Assembly (NCBI GenBank): GCA_038232935.1
Contig: JBBSMX010000045.1
Coordinates: 1 to 27,599, forward strand
DNA from: JBBSMX01 sp038232935
GTDB taxonomy: Bacteria > Bacteroidota > Rhodothermia > Rhodothermales > JANQRZ01
DNA: 27,599 nucleotides
Direction: 5' to 3'
In this document: piece by piece, positions 1 through 8,207 of the stretch
Layout of the letters: every line of letters begins with the position of its first letter
Numbering within the stretch: the stretch's first letter is position 1
Made by a program: the position numbers and the translations under genes
Notes under the pieces: generated by a model
Databases searched by the model: none
Seen by the model: the letters and a program-made list of their open reading frames with translations, nothing else
Told to the model about the DNA's origin: nothing

Positions 1-1445
1 AGAAGCTCATGCCGCACAAGCGCTCGACGGAGGGGCCGGCCTCGGCCGTCGGCGATGTGAACGGGGACGGGCTCGACGACGTCTTCCTCGGTGGGGCGAA
101 GCACCAGCCGGGCACGCTTCTCCTCCAGCGCCCGGACGGCACGTTCGCGCGCTCCAGCGAGGCAGTGTGGGGAGCCGACAGTCTCGCCGAAGACGTGGAC
201 GCCGCGCTCTTCGACGCCGACGCCGACGGCGACCTCGACCTCTACGTCGTCTCCGGCGGGAACGAGTTCTGGGGCGAGGCCGACGCCCTCCGCGACCGCC
301 TCTACCGCAACGATGGGCAGGGCCGCTTCGCCCGCGACACGAGTGCGCTTCCGCCGCTCTTCGAGAACGGCGGTGCCGTGGCGGTCGGGGACTATGATGG
401 TGACGGCGACCTCGATCTCTTCGTCGGGAGCCAGACCGTCTCCCGTGTCTACGGTGCGGTGCCGCCGAGCTTCCTGCTCGAAAACGACGGGCGCGGCCGG
501 TTCACCGATGTGACGGCCGCCCGCGCACCCGCCCTCGCAGAGGCAGGGATGGTGTCCGACGCCGCGTGGGCCGACCTCGACGGCGATGGCGACCTCGATC
601 TCGTCGTCGTCGGGGAATGGATGCCGATCCGTGTCTTCCTCAATGAGGACGGCCGGCTGACGGACGGGACGGCCGCGGCGGGGCTGGCGGCTACAGCCGG
701 CTGGTGGAACAGCGTCCTCGCCCACGATCTCGACGGCGACGGCGACCTCGACCTCGTCGCCGGCAACCTCGGCCTCAACTCGCGGATCCAGGCCCGCCCG
801 AGTGAGCCGGCCCGTCTCTACCTCAACGACTTCGACCGGAACGGCTCGCGCGAGAGCATCCTCACAACCTACCGCGACGGTGTCGAGTATCCGGAGGCCA
901 CGCTCGACCTCCTCCGCCAGCAGTTCCCGGCGATCCGGAAGCGCTACACGAGCTACGCCAGCTTCGGTGCCCGTAGCACGGATGACCTCTTCACCCGTGC
1001 CGAGCGCGAGGGGGAGGAGGTGCGCGAGGCGACGACGTTCGCCACGGTCTGGGCCGAGAACGACGGGCAGGGCCGGTTCACCGTCCACGCGCTCCCCGTG
1101 GAGGCGCAGTTCGCCCCCGTTTATGCGATCCGTGCCGAGGACTTCGACGGGGACGAGCGCACCGACCTCCTCCTCGCCGGCAATTTTACCGGCGTCCGGC
1201 CGGACCGGGGACGTGAGGATGCCAGCTACGGGCTCGTCCTCCGTCAGCCCACTCCCGGTCGGTTCGAGGCGGTGGACCTCGCGGCGAGTGGGCTCGCTCT
1301 CAGCGGCGAGGTGCGGGCGATCCGGCAGGTCCGCCGCGCCGACAGCAAAGTCCTCCTCGTCGTACGGAACAACGACGCCCCGGTCGTCCTCCAGCCACGG
1401 GAGGCGGGCCTGCGTGTGCCGGCAGCGGATTCTCCGGAAGGATAA
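1..1445 (+). CDS. FG-GAP/VCBS repeat protein, 5'-truncated by the window edge
   Basis: The reading frame is open from base 3, so the visible 480 or so residues are the C-terminal part of a longer protein; the Met at base 9 is not a convincing start. At least six FG-GAP/VCBS blades are visible, each with an Asp-rich calcium-binding loop: GDVNGDGLDD, DADADGDLD, GDYDGDGDLD, DLDGDGDLD (twice) and a degenerate DFDGDERTD near the C-terminus. Such repeats build an integrin-alpha-like beta-propeller on exported proteins and usually serve adhesion or binding rather than catalysis. The family is often encoded next to vanadium haloperoxidases in Bacteroidota, and one follows here after 71 nt. No C-terminal sorting domain is seen. 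The repeat type is certain; the biological role is unknown. Confidence 0.85.
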   Translation, partial: KLMPHKRSTEGPASAVGDVNGDGLDDVFLGGAKHQPGTLLLQRPDGTFARSSEAVWGADSLAEDVDAALFDADADGDLDLYVVSGGNEFWGEADALRDRLYRNDGQGRFARDTSALPPLFENGGAVAVGDYDGDGDLDLFVGSQTVSRVYGAVPPSFLLENDGRGRFTDVTAARAPALAEAGMVSDAAWADLDGDGDLDLVVVGEWMPIRVFLNEDGRLTDGTAAAGLAATAGWWNSVLAHDLDGDGDLDLVAGNLGLNSRIQARPSEPARLYLNDFDRNGSRESILTTYRDGVEYPEATLDLLRQQFPAIRKRYTSYASFGARSTDDLFTRAEREGEEVREATTFATVWAENDGQGRFTVHALPVEAQFAPVYAIRAEDFDGDERTDLLLAGNFTGVRPDRGREDASYGLVLRQPTPGRFEAVDLAASGLALSGEVRAIRQVRRADSKVLLVVRNNDAPVVLQPREAGLRVPAADSPEG

Positions 1446-1516
1446 CCGAGGCTGTAACCCACGGCGCGCAGTCTGTTTATATTCCGCACAGATCTCGGAC
1501 GACCACGGACAACGCC

Positions 1517-2899
1517 ATGATTCGTCACCGCTTCCCGACCCGACGGCTGCTCCCGTTTTTCCTCGTCGCCCTCGCCATCGCGGGGTGGGGAGGCTGCGAC
1601 CGTGCCGAGCACGGCGGGGACCCCGAGGCCCTCGCGTCCGTGTCCGATCCGGAGATCCTCCACGGGGCCGTCAAGAAGGCGACGGACGTGATGATCTACG
1701 ACATCTTCAGTCCGCCGCAAGCGGCTCGTGCCTACGCGTACGCGAGCGTCGCGGCCTACGAGGCGCTGGTCCCGGGGCTTCCGGAGCGCCGCTCCCTCGC
1801 CGGACAGCTCAACGAGCTCGAGCCGGGGCCACGACCGCCCGAGGGCGAGGAGGTCAACCTCCCGCTGGCGAGCGTCCACGCCTTCCTCCGCGTGACCCAG
1901 GCCCTCGTGTTCTCCGAGACCGAGATCGCGGCCTATAGTGAGGCGGTGACCGAGCGGTTCGGCACCGTCCTTCCGGCCGCGGTCGTCCGCCGCTCCATGG
2001 CGTACGGCGATGCCGTGGCCGCCCACGTCCTCGCCTGGGCCGCCGGCGACCGGTACAAGGAGACACGGGGCGGCCCGGCCTTCACCGTCACCGACGAGCC
2101 GGGCCGCTGGCGCCCCACGCCGCCTGCCTACATCGACGGCATCGAGCCGAGCTGGGCGCGGCTCCGCCCCTTCGTGCTCGACTCGGCCGCGCAGTTCCGG
2201 CCGGTGCCGCCGCCGCCGTTTAGCGTGGAGCCGGGGAGCCCGTTCTTCCGGCAGGTGACGGAGGTCTACGAGATCGGGCGCGACCTCACCGACGAGCAGC
2301 GCGCCATCGCGAGCTTCTGGGATTGCAACCCCTACGTGATGCACACGCGCGGGCACGCCATGTTCGCCACGAAGAAGGTCTCGCCGGGCGGGCACTGGAT
2401 GGGCATCGCGGCCATCGCCGCCCGCGAGCGCGGGGCGGACTTCGCCAGCGCCGCCGAGGCGTACGTCCGCACCGCCGTCGCCCTCGCCGACGGGTTCATC
2501 AGCGTGTGGGACGAGAAGTACCGGAGCAACCTCATCCGCCCGGAGACGGTCATCAACGAGTACATCGACGCGGACTGGCTGCCGGTTCTCCAGACGCCGC
2601 CGTTCCCCGAGTACACGAGCGGCCACAGCGTGATCTCGGCCGCCGCCGCTGCCGTCCTCACCGCCCAGTTCGGCGACGGCTTCGCCTTCAACGACACCAC
2701 GGAGGTCGCCTTTGGCCTCCCCGCCCGCGCCTTCCCCTCGTTCAACACCGCCTCCGAAGAGGCTGCCATCAGCCGGCTCTACGGCGGCATCCACTACCGG
2801 ATGGCCGCCGAGGAAGGGCTCAAGCAGGGACGCAACGTCGGAGCCCTCGTCGTCGAACGGGTGCAGACCCGCCCGGCCGCCCTCGCCAGCCACCACTAA
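1517..2899 (+). CDS. Vanadium-dependent haloperoxidase (PAP2 superfamily), exported lipoprotein
   Basis: A 460-aa protein of the vanadium haloperoxidase / type-2 phosphatidic acid phosphatase superfamily. All three signatures of the vanadate pocket are present: K334-x6-R341-P342, S368-G369-H370, and S419-R420-x2-GGIH426. By family knowledge His426 ligates vanadate, His370 is the acid-base residue and Lys334/Arg341/Arg420 hold the oxyanion. The N-terminus is a hydrophobic signal ending at Cys27 (GWGGC), a slightly atypical lipobox, so the protein is probably a lipoprotein facing the periplasm or surface. These enzymes oxidise halides with H2O2; halide preference (Cl, Br or I) cannot be read from sequence, and a phosphatase role is possible. 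It follows the VCBS protein by 71 nt, and the two are probably co-expressed. No Shine-Dalgarno precedes the ATG. Confidence 0.9.
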   Translation: MIRHRFPTRRLLPFFLVALAIAGWGGCDRAEHGGDPEALASVSDPEILHGAVKKATDVMIYDIFSPPQAARAYAYASVAAYEALVPGLPERRSLAGQLNELEPGPRPPEGEEVNLPLASVHAFLRVTQALVFSETEIAAYSEAVTERFGTVLPAAVVRRSMAYGDAVAAHVLAWAAGDRYKETRGGPAFTVTDEPGRWRPTPPAYIDGIEPSWARLRPFVLDSAAQFRPVPPPPFSVEPGSPFFRQVTEVYEIGRDLTDEQRAIASFWDCNPYVMHTRGHAMFATKKVSPGGHWMGIAAIAARERGADFASAAEAYVRTAVALADGFISVWDEKYRSNLIRPETVINEYIDADWLPVLQTPPFPEYTSGHSVISAAAAAVLTAQFGDGFAFNDTTEVAFGLPARAFPSFNTASEEAAISRLYGGIHYRMAAEEGLKQGRNVGALVVERVQTRPAALASHH

Positions 2900-2910
2900 G
2901 CCGCTCCTCT

Positions 2911-3351
2911 GTGATCGCTTCCCTCCGCGCGCCGCTCTTTTGCGCCTTCGTCGTCTCCCTCACGTTACTCACTCTCGCGGCCTGCGACTCCGGCGGCCCC
3001 GAAGAGCCCCCCATCGGCATCACCGGGCGCTGGACGGGCGGCCTCATCAGCGTGGACACCACAGGCGGCCGGCAGGATACCCTGAGGCTCCCCATTACCG
3101 TGCTGCTCGACGACACCGGGTTCAATGTTACGGGCGCGGGGTCCATCCACTTCCCCAGTGACAGCGTCCTCACCTTCGTCGTCGTCGGGGGCCTCTTCGG
3201 CGACCCCAAGGTATCGCTCTCGGTGCAGTACCCCGTGCCTCCGCCCGGCGGCCTCAGCGGGCGGCTCACGGCGGGCCGGGACTCCATCATCGGCACGCTC
3301 ACGGGACCCGGTCGGGTCAACGCCCGGCTAAACCTGGGTCTCCGGCGCTAA
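2911..3351 (+). CDS. Small hypothetical lipoprotein (GTG start)
   Basis: A 146-aa protein that is only complete if a GTG start is accepted at 2911, 11 nt after the haloperoxidase stop. The open frame runs further upstream, but there it only overlaps the haloperoxidase gene in another frame. From the GTG the protein reads as a textbook lipoprotein: Arg6, a hydrophobic core, lipobox LAAC with the lipidated Cys at position 25, then the DSGGPEEPP linker common in mature lipoproteins. The rest is a beta-rich domain with a GRWTG motif near the start and a second weak repeat (SGRLTAGRDSIIGTLTG) near the end, resembling small beta-barrel lipid- or ligand-binding folds. No family recognised and no catalytic residues evident. 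The spacing suggests co-transcription with the haloperoxidase. Confidence 0.75.
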   Translation: MIASLRAPLFCAFVVSLTLLTLAACDSGGPEEPPIGITGRWTGGLISVDTTGGRQDTLRLPITVLLDDTGFNVTGAGSIHFPSDSVLTFVVVGGLFGDPKVSLSVQYPVPPPGGLSGRLTAGRDSIIGTLTGPGRVNARLNLGLRR

Positions 3352-3357
3352 CGGGTG

Positions 3358-3374
3358 CCGCGAGCGGCTCGCGG
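3358..3374 (+). terminator. Hairpin just after the lipoprotein gene
   Basis: A perfect 7-bp inverted repeat, CCGCGAG-CGG-CTCGCGG, begins 7 nt after the stop codon at 3351. No T-run follows, so it is not a classical intrinsic terminator. It could end or stabilise the upstream transcript. It supports a transcription-unit boundary between the haloperoxidase group and the sugar locus. Confidence 0.35.
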
Positions 3375-3386
3375 ACTAAGCTCCCC

Positions 3387-3443
3387 GGAAGGGGTTGGAA
3401 TTGGTGAAAGCCCTTCCATTGTTGGGGGTGGCGAGATATATTG
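3387..3443 (+). promoter_or_regulatory. Possible leader hairpin and AT-rich promoter before DUF1080
   Basis: The 153-nt gap before the DUF1080 gene holds a second inverted repeat (GGAAGGG at 3387-3393 with CCCTTCC at 3411-3417, 17-nt loop) followed by the only AT-rich patch of the gap, GATATATTG at 3435-3443. TATATTG resembles the Bacteroidota -7 element (TAnnTTTG), but no well-spaced upstream element stands out. Weak call. Confidence 0.2.
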
Positions 3444-3504
3444 CGGGATCCCACGAAGGTTTGATGAACGGGTCCGCCCACCGTCGCTCACCTCTCCCAC
3501 CACG

Positions 3505-4251
3505 ATGGTTCCATTTCCCCGCTCCGCGTGCGCCCGGCTCGTTCCGGCGCTCCTCCTCGTTCTCGATTCCGGTTGTACCACCCAGCAGGCGCCGGAATCC
3601 CCCGGCGAGGCTACCGACATGGAGGCACCCATGCCCACCGACCGCCAAGGATGGGACGTGCTCTTCGACGGCAGTGACCTGAGCGCCTGGCACGGGTACG
3701 GCCAGGACGGTGTCCCCGCTGTCTGGCGTATCGAGGACGGGACGCTCCACTCTGCACCTGGCGGTGAAGGCGGCGACATCGTCACGCGCGAGGAGTATGG
3801 CGACTTCGAGCTCGCCCTCGGCTGGAAGATCTCGCCGTGCGGCAACAGCGGCATTTTCTACCGAGGAGCCGAGGGGCAGGACTACATCTGGCGGACCGCC
3901 CCCGAGATGCAGGTGCTCGACGACGCCTGCCACTCCGACGCACGCTTCCCCTCGCACCGCGCCGGCTCCAACTACGACCTCTACATGGCTACGCCGGACG
4001 TCGTCCGCCCGGCCGGTGAATGGAACGAAGTCCGTATCGTCGCGCGCGGGCCGCACGTCGAGCACTGGCTCAACGGACAGAAGGTCGTCGAGTACGAGCA
4101 GGGCAGCAAGGCGTGGTCCTCCCGCGTCGCCGCGAGCAAGTTCCGCGAGATGCCCGACTACGGGACGCACATGCGCGGCGTGATCGGGCTGCAAGATCAC
4201 GGCGACCCCGTGTGGTACCGCGACATCCGGGTGCGCCGCCTCGACGGCTGA
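3505..4251 (+). CDS. DUF1080 / 3-keto-disaccharide hydrolase-domain lipoprotein
   Basis: A 248-aa exported protein starting at the ATG at 3505; the frame is open further upstream, but the signal peptide begins only here. The signal ends at Cys24 (LDSGC), an imperfect lipobox, followed by a Pro/Glu-rich linker. The rest is one DUF1080 domain (PF06439, concanavalin-like jelly roll): GWDVLFDGSDLSAWHG at the start, NSGIFYRG, EMQVLDD, GEWNEVRIVARG with HWLNG, and the closing IGLQDHG...VWYRDIRVRRL. Members of this family have been shown to hydrolyse 3-keto-glycosides, in which oxidation at C3 makes the glycosidic bond labile. The adjoining GMC dehydrogenase, small subunit, Gfo/Idh enzymes and isomerases fit that reaction well. 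Substrate is unknown. It probably heads the sugar-locus transcript; the next gene follows after 31 nt. Confidence 0.88.
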   Translation: MVPFPRSACARLVPALLLVLDSGCTTQQAPESPGEATDMEAPMPTDRQGWDVLFDGSDLSAWHGYGQDGVPAVWRIEDGTLHSAPGGEGGDIVTREEYGDFELALGWKISPCGNSGIFYRGAEGQDYIWRTAPEMQVLDDACHSDARFPSHRAGSNYDLYMATPDVVRPAGEWNEVRIVARGPHVEHWLNGQKVVEYEQGSKAWSSRVAASKFREMPDYGTHMRGVIGLQDHGDPVWYRDIRVRRLDG

Positions 4252-4282
4252 CCCTTCATCCTCCCTTAAGCCAAGTACTGCC

Positions 4283-5590
4283 ATGAACCGGAGTCCGAGC
4301 GCGCGGCTGAGCGCGATGATGTTCCTGCAGTTCTTCGTGTGGGGCGCGTGGTACACCACCGTCGCCGTCTACATGGCGAACAACGGGCTCGGCGACCTCA
4401 CGCACTGGCCTTACACGGTCAACCCGATCGCGGCCATCGTCGCGCCGTTTTTCCTCGGGCTCATCGCGGACCGCTACTTCGCGGCGCAGAAGGTCTACGG
4501 CGTGCTCCACGTCGCCGGCGGTGTGGTGATGCTGCTGGCCCCGAGCACAATCGCGAACCCCACGCTCTTCATCCTCCTCCTGCTCGTTTACAACTTGTGT
4601 TACATGCCCACGCTCGGGCTCTCGAACACGATCGCATTCGAGCACATCGAGAATCAGGAGAAGGAATTTCCCATGATCCGCGTGTTCGGGACCGTGGGGT
4701 GGATCGTGGCCGGGCTCACGATCTCGTTCGTGCTGAGCCCGTTCGTGGGCGGCGTGGCCGAGGCGACGGCGTGGCCGCTCTACCTCACGGGGGCGTTCAG
4801 CATCGTACTCGGGCTGTTCGCCTTCACGCTCCCGCACACGCCGCCGGCGGCGGCCGGGCAGCCGGTCTCGGTCGGTAGCATCGCCGGGGTCGACGCCTTC
4901 CGGCAGCTCGGGAGCCGCTCGTTCTACGTCTTCCTCGTAGCGGCGCTGCTGATCTGCATCCCGCTCGCGGCCTACTACAACTTCACGCAGCTTTTCCTAG
5001 AGGCGACCGGGTTCGAAAACATCGCGGCGACGCAGTCGCTCGGGCAGGTCTCCGAAGTGGCGTTCATGCTGCTGATGCCGCTGATGTTCGTCCGGCTCGG
5101 CGTGAAGTGGATGCTGGCGGCGGGCATGGCCGCATGGGTGCTTCGCTACGCGCTCTTCGCCCTCGCGGCCCCCGCGTCGGTGACGTGGATGATCCTCGGC
5201 GGCATCCTGCTCCACGGCATCTGCTACGACTTCTTCTTCGTGACGGGGCAGATCTACGTCGAGAAGAAGAGCACGCCGGCGATCCGGGGGCAGGCCCAGG
5301 GGCTGTTCGTGCTCGTGACCTACGGGGTCGGCATGCTCATCGGGGCGCAGGTGGCCGGGCGGGTCTACAACGGATTCCTCGGCGGAGCCGCGGTCCTCGC
5401 GCCGGACCAATGGCAGAGCTTCTGGTGGATTCCGGCCGGGTTTGCCGCCGTCGTGCTCGTCCTCTTCATCGTCCTCTTTCACGACCGCGTGGACCGCGGC
5501 ACCGAAGCCGTCACCCCGTCGGCCGACGCGCCGGACGCCTCGCTCACGCCGGCCCCCGAAGCCGGTGTCCCCGCCCCTCGCGTTAGCTGA
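4283..5590 (+). CDS. MFS permease of the nucleoside:H+ symporter-like group
   Basis: A 435-aa polytopic protein with about 12 hydrophobic segments. The N-terminus (RLSAMMFLQFFVWGAWY, then VAPFFLGLIADRYF with the D-R of MFS loop 2-3) matches the NupG/XapB-like major facilitator subgroup, whose bacterial relatives often sit in sugar-catabolism loci and are annotated as nucleoside or sugar permeases. A basic central loop and a hydrophilic Pro/Ala-rich tail of about 30 residues are visible. It is in the inner membrane and probably imports the sugar or keto-sugar released outside by the neighbouring enzymes; a real nucleoside substrate is less likely given the context. It ends 8 nt before the next gene, so they are very probably co-transcribed. 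The specificity is inference. Confidence 0.85.
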   Translation: MNRSPSARLSAMMFLQFFVWGAWYTTVAVYMANNGLGDLTHWPYTVNPIAAIVAPFFLGLIADRYFAAQKVYGVLHVAGGVVMLLAPSTIANPTLFILLLLVYNLCYMPTLGLSNTIAFEHIENQEKEFPMIRVFGTVGWIVAGLTISFVLSPFVGGVAEATAWPLYLTGAFSIVLGLFAFTLPHTPPAAAGQPVSVGSIAGVDAFRQLGSRSFYVFLVAALLICIPLAAYYNFTQLFLEATGFENIAATQSLGQVSEVAFMLLMPLMFVRLGVKWMLAAGMAAWVLRYALFALAAPASVTWMILGGILLHGICYDFFFVTGQIYVEKKSTPAIRGQAQGLFVLVTYGVGMLIGAQVAGRVYNGFLGGAAVLAPDQWQSFWWIPAGFAAVVLVLFIVLFHDRVDRGTEAVTPSADAPDASLTPAPEAGVPAPRVS

Positions 5591-5598
5591 TTCCTGAC

Positions 5599-6369
5599 AT
5601 GAACCCCGTCCTCCTTACCCGTCGCCAAGCGCTCCACCGGATGGGCCTCGCCCTCGGCGGGATCGCCACGGCCCCCGTCCTCGCGGGCGTGCTCGGCGGC
5701 TGCCGCACACCCTCGGGCGACGCGGCGACATCGTACGCATACCAGACCCTCAACGAGAACCAGCAGCGCACCCTCGCCGCGCTCGTCGACCAGATCATCC
5801 CGGCGACGGATACGCCCGGTGCCGCCGAAGTTGGTGTGCCTCAGTTCATCGACAAGATGCTGGCGGAGTGGTACGCGCCCGAGCAGCGCGACGTGTTCCT
5901 CGCCGGGCTCGCCGGTGTGGGCGCGCGGGCCGGGGAGACCGCGTTCGCCGACCTCGATGCGGAGGCACAGTCGGCGTTCGTGGCCGTGCTTGACCGGGAA
6001 GCTTACCCCGCCAACCCGGGAGAAGGCGCGGCGGCGGACGATGACGTGGCGGAGGCCGCTCAGGGGGGCACCTACCAGGCTGAGGAGGAGGCAGAGAATG
6101 AGGTGGCCGGGATGCAGGGCGACCTCGGCGAGGCCCAAAGCGGGGCCACCGATTCGACGACCGCAGGCCAAATCAACACAGGCGAAGGCACCGTCTCGAT
6201 GGGCCAGTCCGCCCAAGGCCCACCGTTCTTCGTCCAGCTCAAGGAACTCACGCTCGCGGGCTACTACACCTCCGAGCCGGGGGCGACCAAAGAGCTCCAG
6301 TGGATGGCCTCGCCCGGCCGCTACGACTCCGACGTTCCGCTCTCCGAGGTCGGCCGCGCCTGGGCCTAG
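5599..6369 (+). CDS. Gluconate 2-dehydrogenase subunit 3-like Tat protein (GMC partner)
   Basis: A 256-aa protein with a Tat-type N-terminus: twin arginines in TRRQAL, then a hydrophobic stretch ending in VLGGC near residue 35, so it may be both Tat-exported and lipidated. The conserved part (LNENQQRTLAALVDQIIPATDTPGA, GVPQFIDKM, then PFFVQLKELTLAGYYTSEPG near the C-terminus) is that of the small subunit of FAD-dependent gluconate, glucose and sugar dehydrogenases (PF13618). It helps maturation and carries the folded GMC subunit across the membrane; the next gene encodes that subunit, which lacks its own signal. Residues about 135-207 form a low-complexity insert rich in Ala, Glu, Asp, Gly and Gln that splits the domain in two and is unusual for the family. 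Confidence 0.85.
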   Translation: MNPVLLTRRQALHRMGLALGGIATAPVLAGVLGGCRTPSGDAATSYAYQTLNENQQRTLAALVDQIIPATDTPGAAEVGVPQFIDKMLAEWYAPEQRDVFLAGLAGVGARAGETAFADLDAEAQSAFVAVLDREAYPANPGEGAAADDDVAEAAQGGTYQAEEEAENEVAGMQGDLGEAQSGATDSTTAGQINTGEGTVSMGQSAQGPPFFVQLKELTLAGYYTSEPGATKELQWMASPGRYDSDVPLSEVGRAWA

Positions 6370-6406
6370 CCATCTCCGTCTTCCGCCTCTTTCCTTCCGA
6401 CCTCCG

Positions 6407-8173
6407 ATGTCCGATCACACCCACGGCACCACGTCCATCGAGCACGTCCGCTCGGTCCAAGTCCAGCCCTCCTCTGAGGTGTACGACGCCATCGTCGTCG
6501 GCTCGGGGATGTCGGGCGGGTGGGCGGCCAAAGAACTGACCGAGAAGGGACTCAAGACGCTTGTCCTCGAGCGCGGCCCGCACGTCGAGCACGGCGCCGA
6601 CTACGTCACCGAGCACCGGGCACCGTGGGATACGCCGTTCCGCGGGCGCGGCGACCGTCGCCACGCCGAGGAGCGCCAGTTCCGTCAGTCCAAGGCCGGC
6701 CCGTACAACGAGAACACGGCCCACTGGTATGTCGACGATGTCGACTACCCCTACGCGACGGGCGAGGACGGCTCGCCCGACGAGTTCCTGTGGGTGCGCG
6801 GCTACCACCTCGGCGGCCGCTCCATTATGTGGGGCCGCCAGACGTACCGGCTTTCGGAGATGGACTTCACGGCCAACGAGCGCGAGGGCCGTGGCACGCG
6901 CTGGCCCATTGGTTACGCCGACATCGAGCCGTGGTACGACTACGCCGAGCGCTTCGCGGGCATCTCCGGCGAGCCGCTCGGGCTCCAGCAACTGCCGGAC
7001 TCCCAGTTCCTCCCGGCCATGCCGATGACGGCCGTCGAGACCCATGTCAGGCAGGCCATTGCGCGCGACTTCAACGGCCGCGTGATGACGATTGGCCGGT
7101 GCGCGATTCTCACGCAGCCGCACAACGGCCGGGCCGGGTGCCACTACTGCGGGCCGTGCGACCGCGGCTGCTCGGCCGGTGCCTACTTCTGCACGCTCTC
7201 GACCACGCTCCCCGCCGCCCAGGCGACCGGTAACCTCACCGTCCGTCCCGACTCCATCGTCCACTCGCTCGTTTACGATGAGGAGCGCGACCTCGTGACA
7301 GGCGTCCGTGTCGTCGACCGTGAGACGAAAGAGGAGATGGTGTTCAACGCGCGGCTCGTCTTCCTCAACGCGAGCGCCATCGCCTCGGCGATGATCCTGC
7401 TGAACACGAAGACGCCGCGCTTCCCGGACGGGCTGGGCAATCAGTCGGGCCTGCTCGGGAAGGGGATCATGGACCACCACTTCAAGTGCGGGGCCTGGGG
7501 CGAGATCCCCGGCTTCGAGGACCGCTACACGTTCGGCAACCGGCCCAACGGCATCTACATCCCGCGCTTCCAGAACCTCCCCTGGGAGCCGTCCTCGAAG
7601 CGCGACTTTGTGCGTGGCTACGGCTACCAGGGCGGGTCGAGCCGGCAGAGCTGGGGCCGCGGCGCGGGTGAGCCGGGCGTCGGCGTGGCGCTCAAGGAAT
7701 CGCTCCGCGAACCAGGGCAGTGGGGCTTCACGATGTACCCGTTTGGCGAGACGCTCGCCTACGACGACAACCGCGTCGAGCTGACCGACGAGCTCGATCA
7801 GTGGGGCGTCCCGATCCCGCGCGTCGTGGGCTCCATCCACGACAACGAGATGCGGATGCGCGAGGGGATGAAGAACGACGGCGCGGAGATGCTCGAGGCC
7901 GCGGGTGCCGTCAACGTCAGGATCTTCGACGAGCCGTACCGCCTCGGCGAGGGGATCCACGAGATGGGCACGGCGCGGATGAGCCGGACGGCCGATACCG
8001 GCGTGCTCAACAAGTGGAACCAGATTCACGACGTACCCAACGTCTTCGTTACCGACGGCGCGTGCATGACGAGTGCCGGGTGCCAGAACCCGTCGCTGAC
8101 CTACATGGCCCTGACCGCACGCGCCGTGGACTACGCCGTGGACCAGATGAAACGCGGAGATCTGAAGGTATAA
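6407..8173 (+). CDS. GMC-family FAD sugar dehydrogenase, catalytic subunit
   Basis: A 588-aa flavoprotein starting at the ATG at 6407, 37 nt after the small subunit. The dinucleotide-binding fold is at residues 27-57 (IVVGSGMSGGWAA, ending LVLERGP). A cysteine cluster C245-x2-C248-x2-C251-x3-C255 follows; the C251/C255 spacing with C245 gives C-x5-C-x3-C, the pattern described for the [3Fe-4S] cluster of bacterial FAD glucose dehydrogenase. Near the C-terminus are HEMGTARM and CQNPSLTYMALTAR, the region holding the GMC catalytic His and Asn. It probably oxidises a sugar or glycoside, likely at C3 given the DUF1080 hydrolase, in the periplasm after Tat hitch-hiking with the small subunit. The c-type cytochrome electron acceptor expected for such complexes is not in the window. 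Confidence 0.88.
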   Translation: MSDHTHGTTSIEHVRSVQVQPSSEVYDAIVVGSGMSGGWAAKELTEKGLKTLVLERGPHVEHGADYVTEHRAPWDTPFRGRGDRRHAEERQFRQSKAGPYNENTAHWYVDDVDYPYATGEDGSPDEFLWVRGYHLGGRSIMWGRQTYRLSEMDFTANEREGRGTRWPIGYADIEPWYDYAERFAGISGEPLGLQQLPDSQFLPAMPMTAVETHVRQAIARDFNGRVMTIGRCAILTQPHNGRAGCHYCGPCDRGCSAGAYFCTLSTTLPAAQATGNLTVRPDSIVHSLVYDEERDLVTGVRVVDRETKEEMVFNARLVFLNASAIASAMILLNTKTPRFPDGLGNQSGLLGKGIMDHHFKCGAWGEIPGFEDRYTFGNRPNGIYIPRFQNLPWEPSSKRDFVRGYGYQGGSSRQSWGRGAGEPGVGVALKESLREPGQWGFTMYPFGETLAYDDNRVELTDELDQWGVPIPRVVGSIHDNEMRMREGMKNDGAEMLEAAGAVNVRIFDEPYRLGEGIHEMGTARMSRTADTGVLNKWNQIHDVPNVFVTDGACMTSAGCQNPSLTYMALTARAVDYAVDQMKRGDLKV

Positions 8174-8207
8174 CTACCGAAGGCGCTACTCCACCACCCA
8201 GCCTGCT

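Noticed and set aside
1446..1516. Promoter before the haloperoxidase gene
   Set aside because: GTTTATATT is AT-rich, but no matching upstream element at proper spacing was found, and the gene may be co-transcribed with the VCBS gene.
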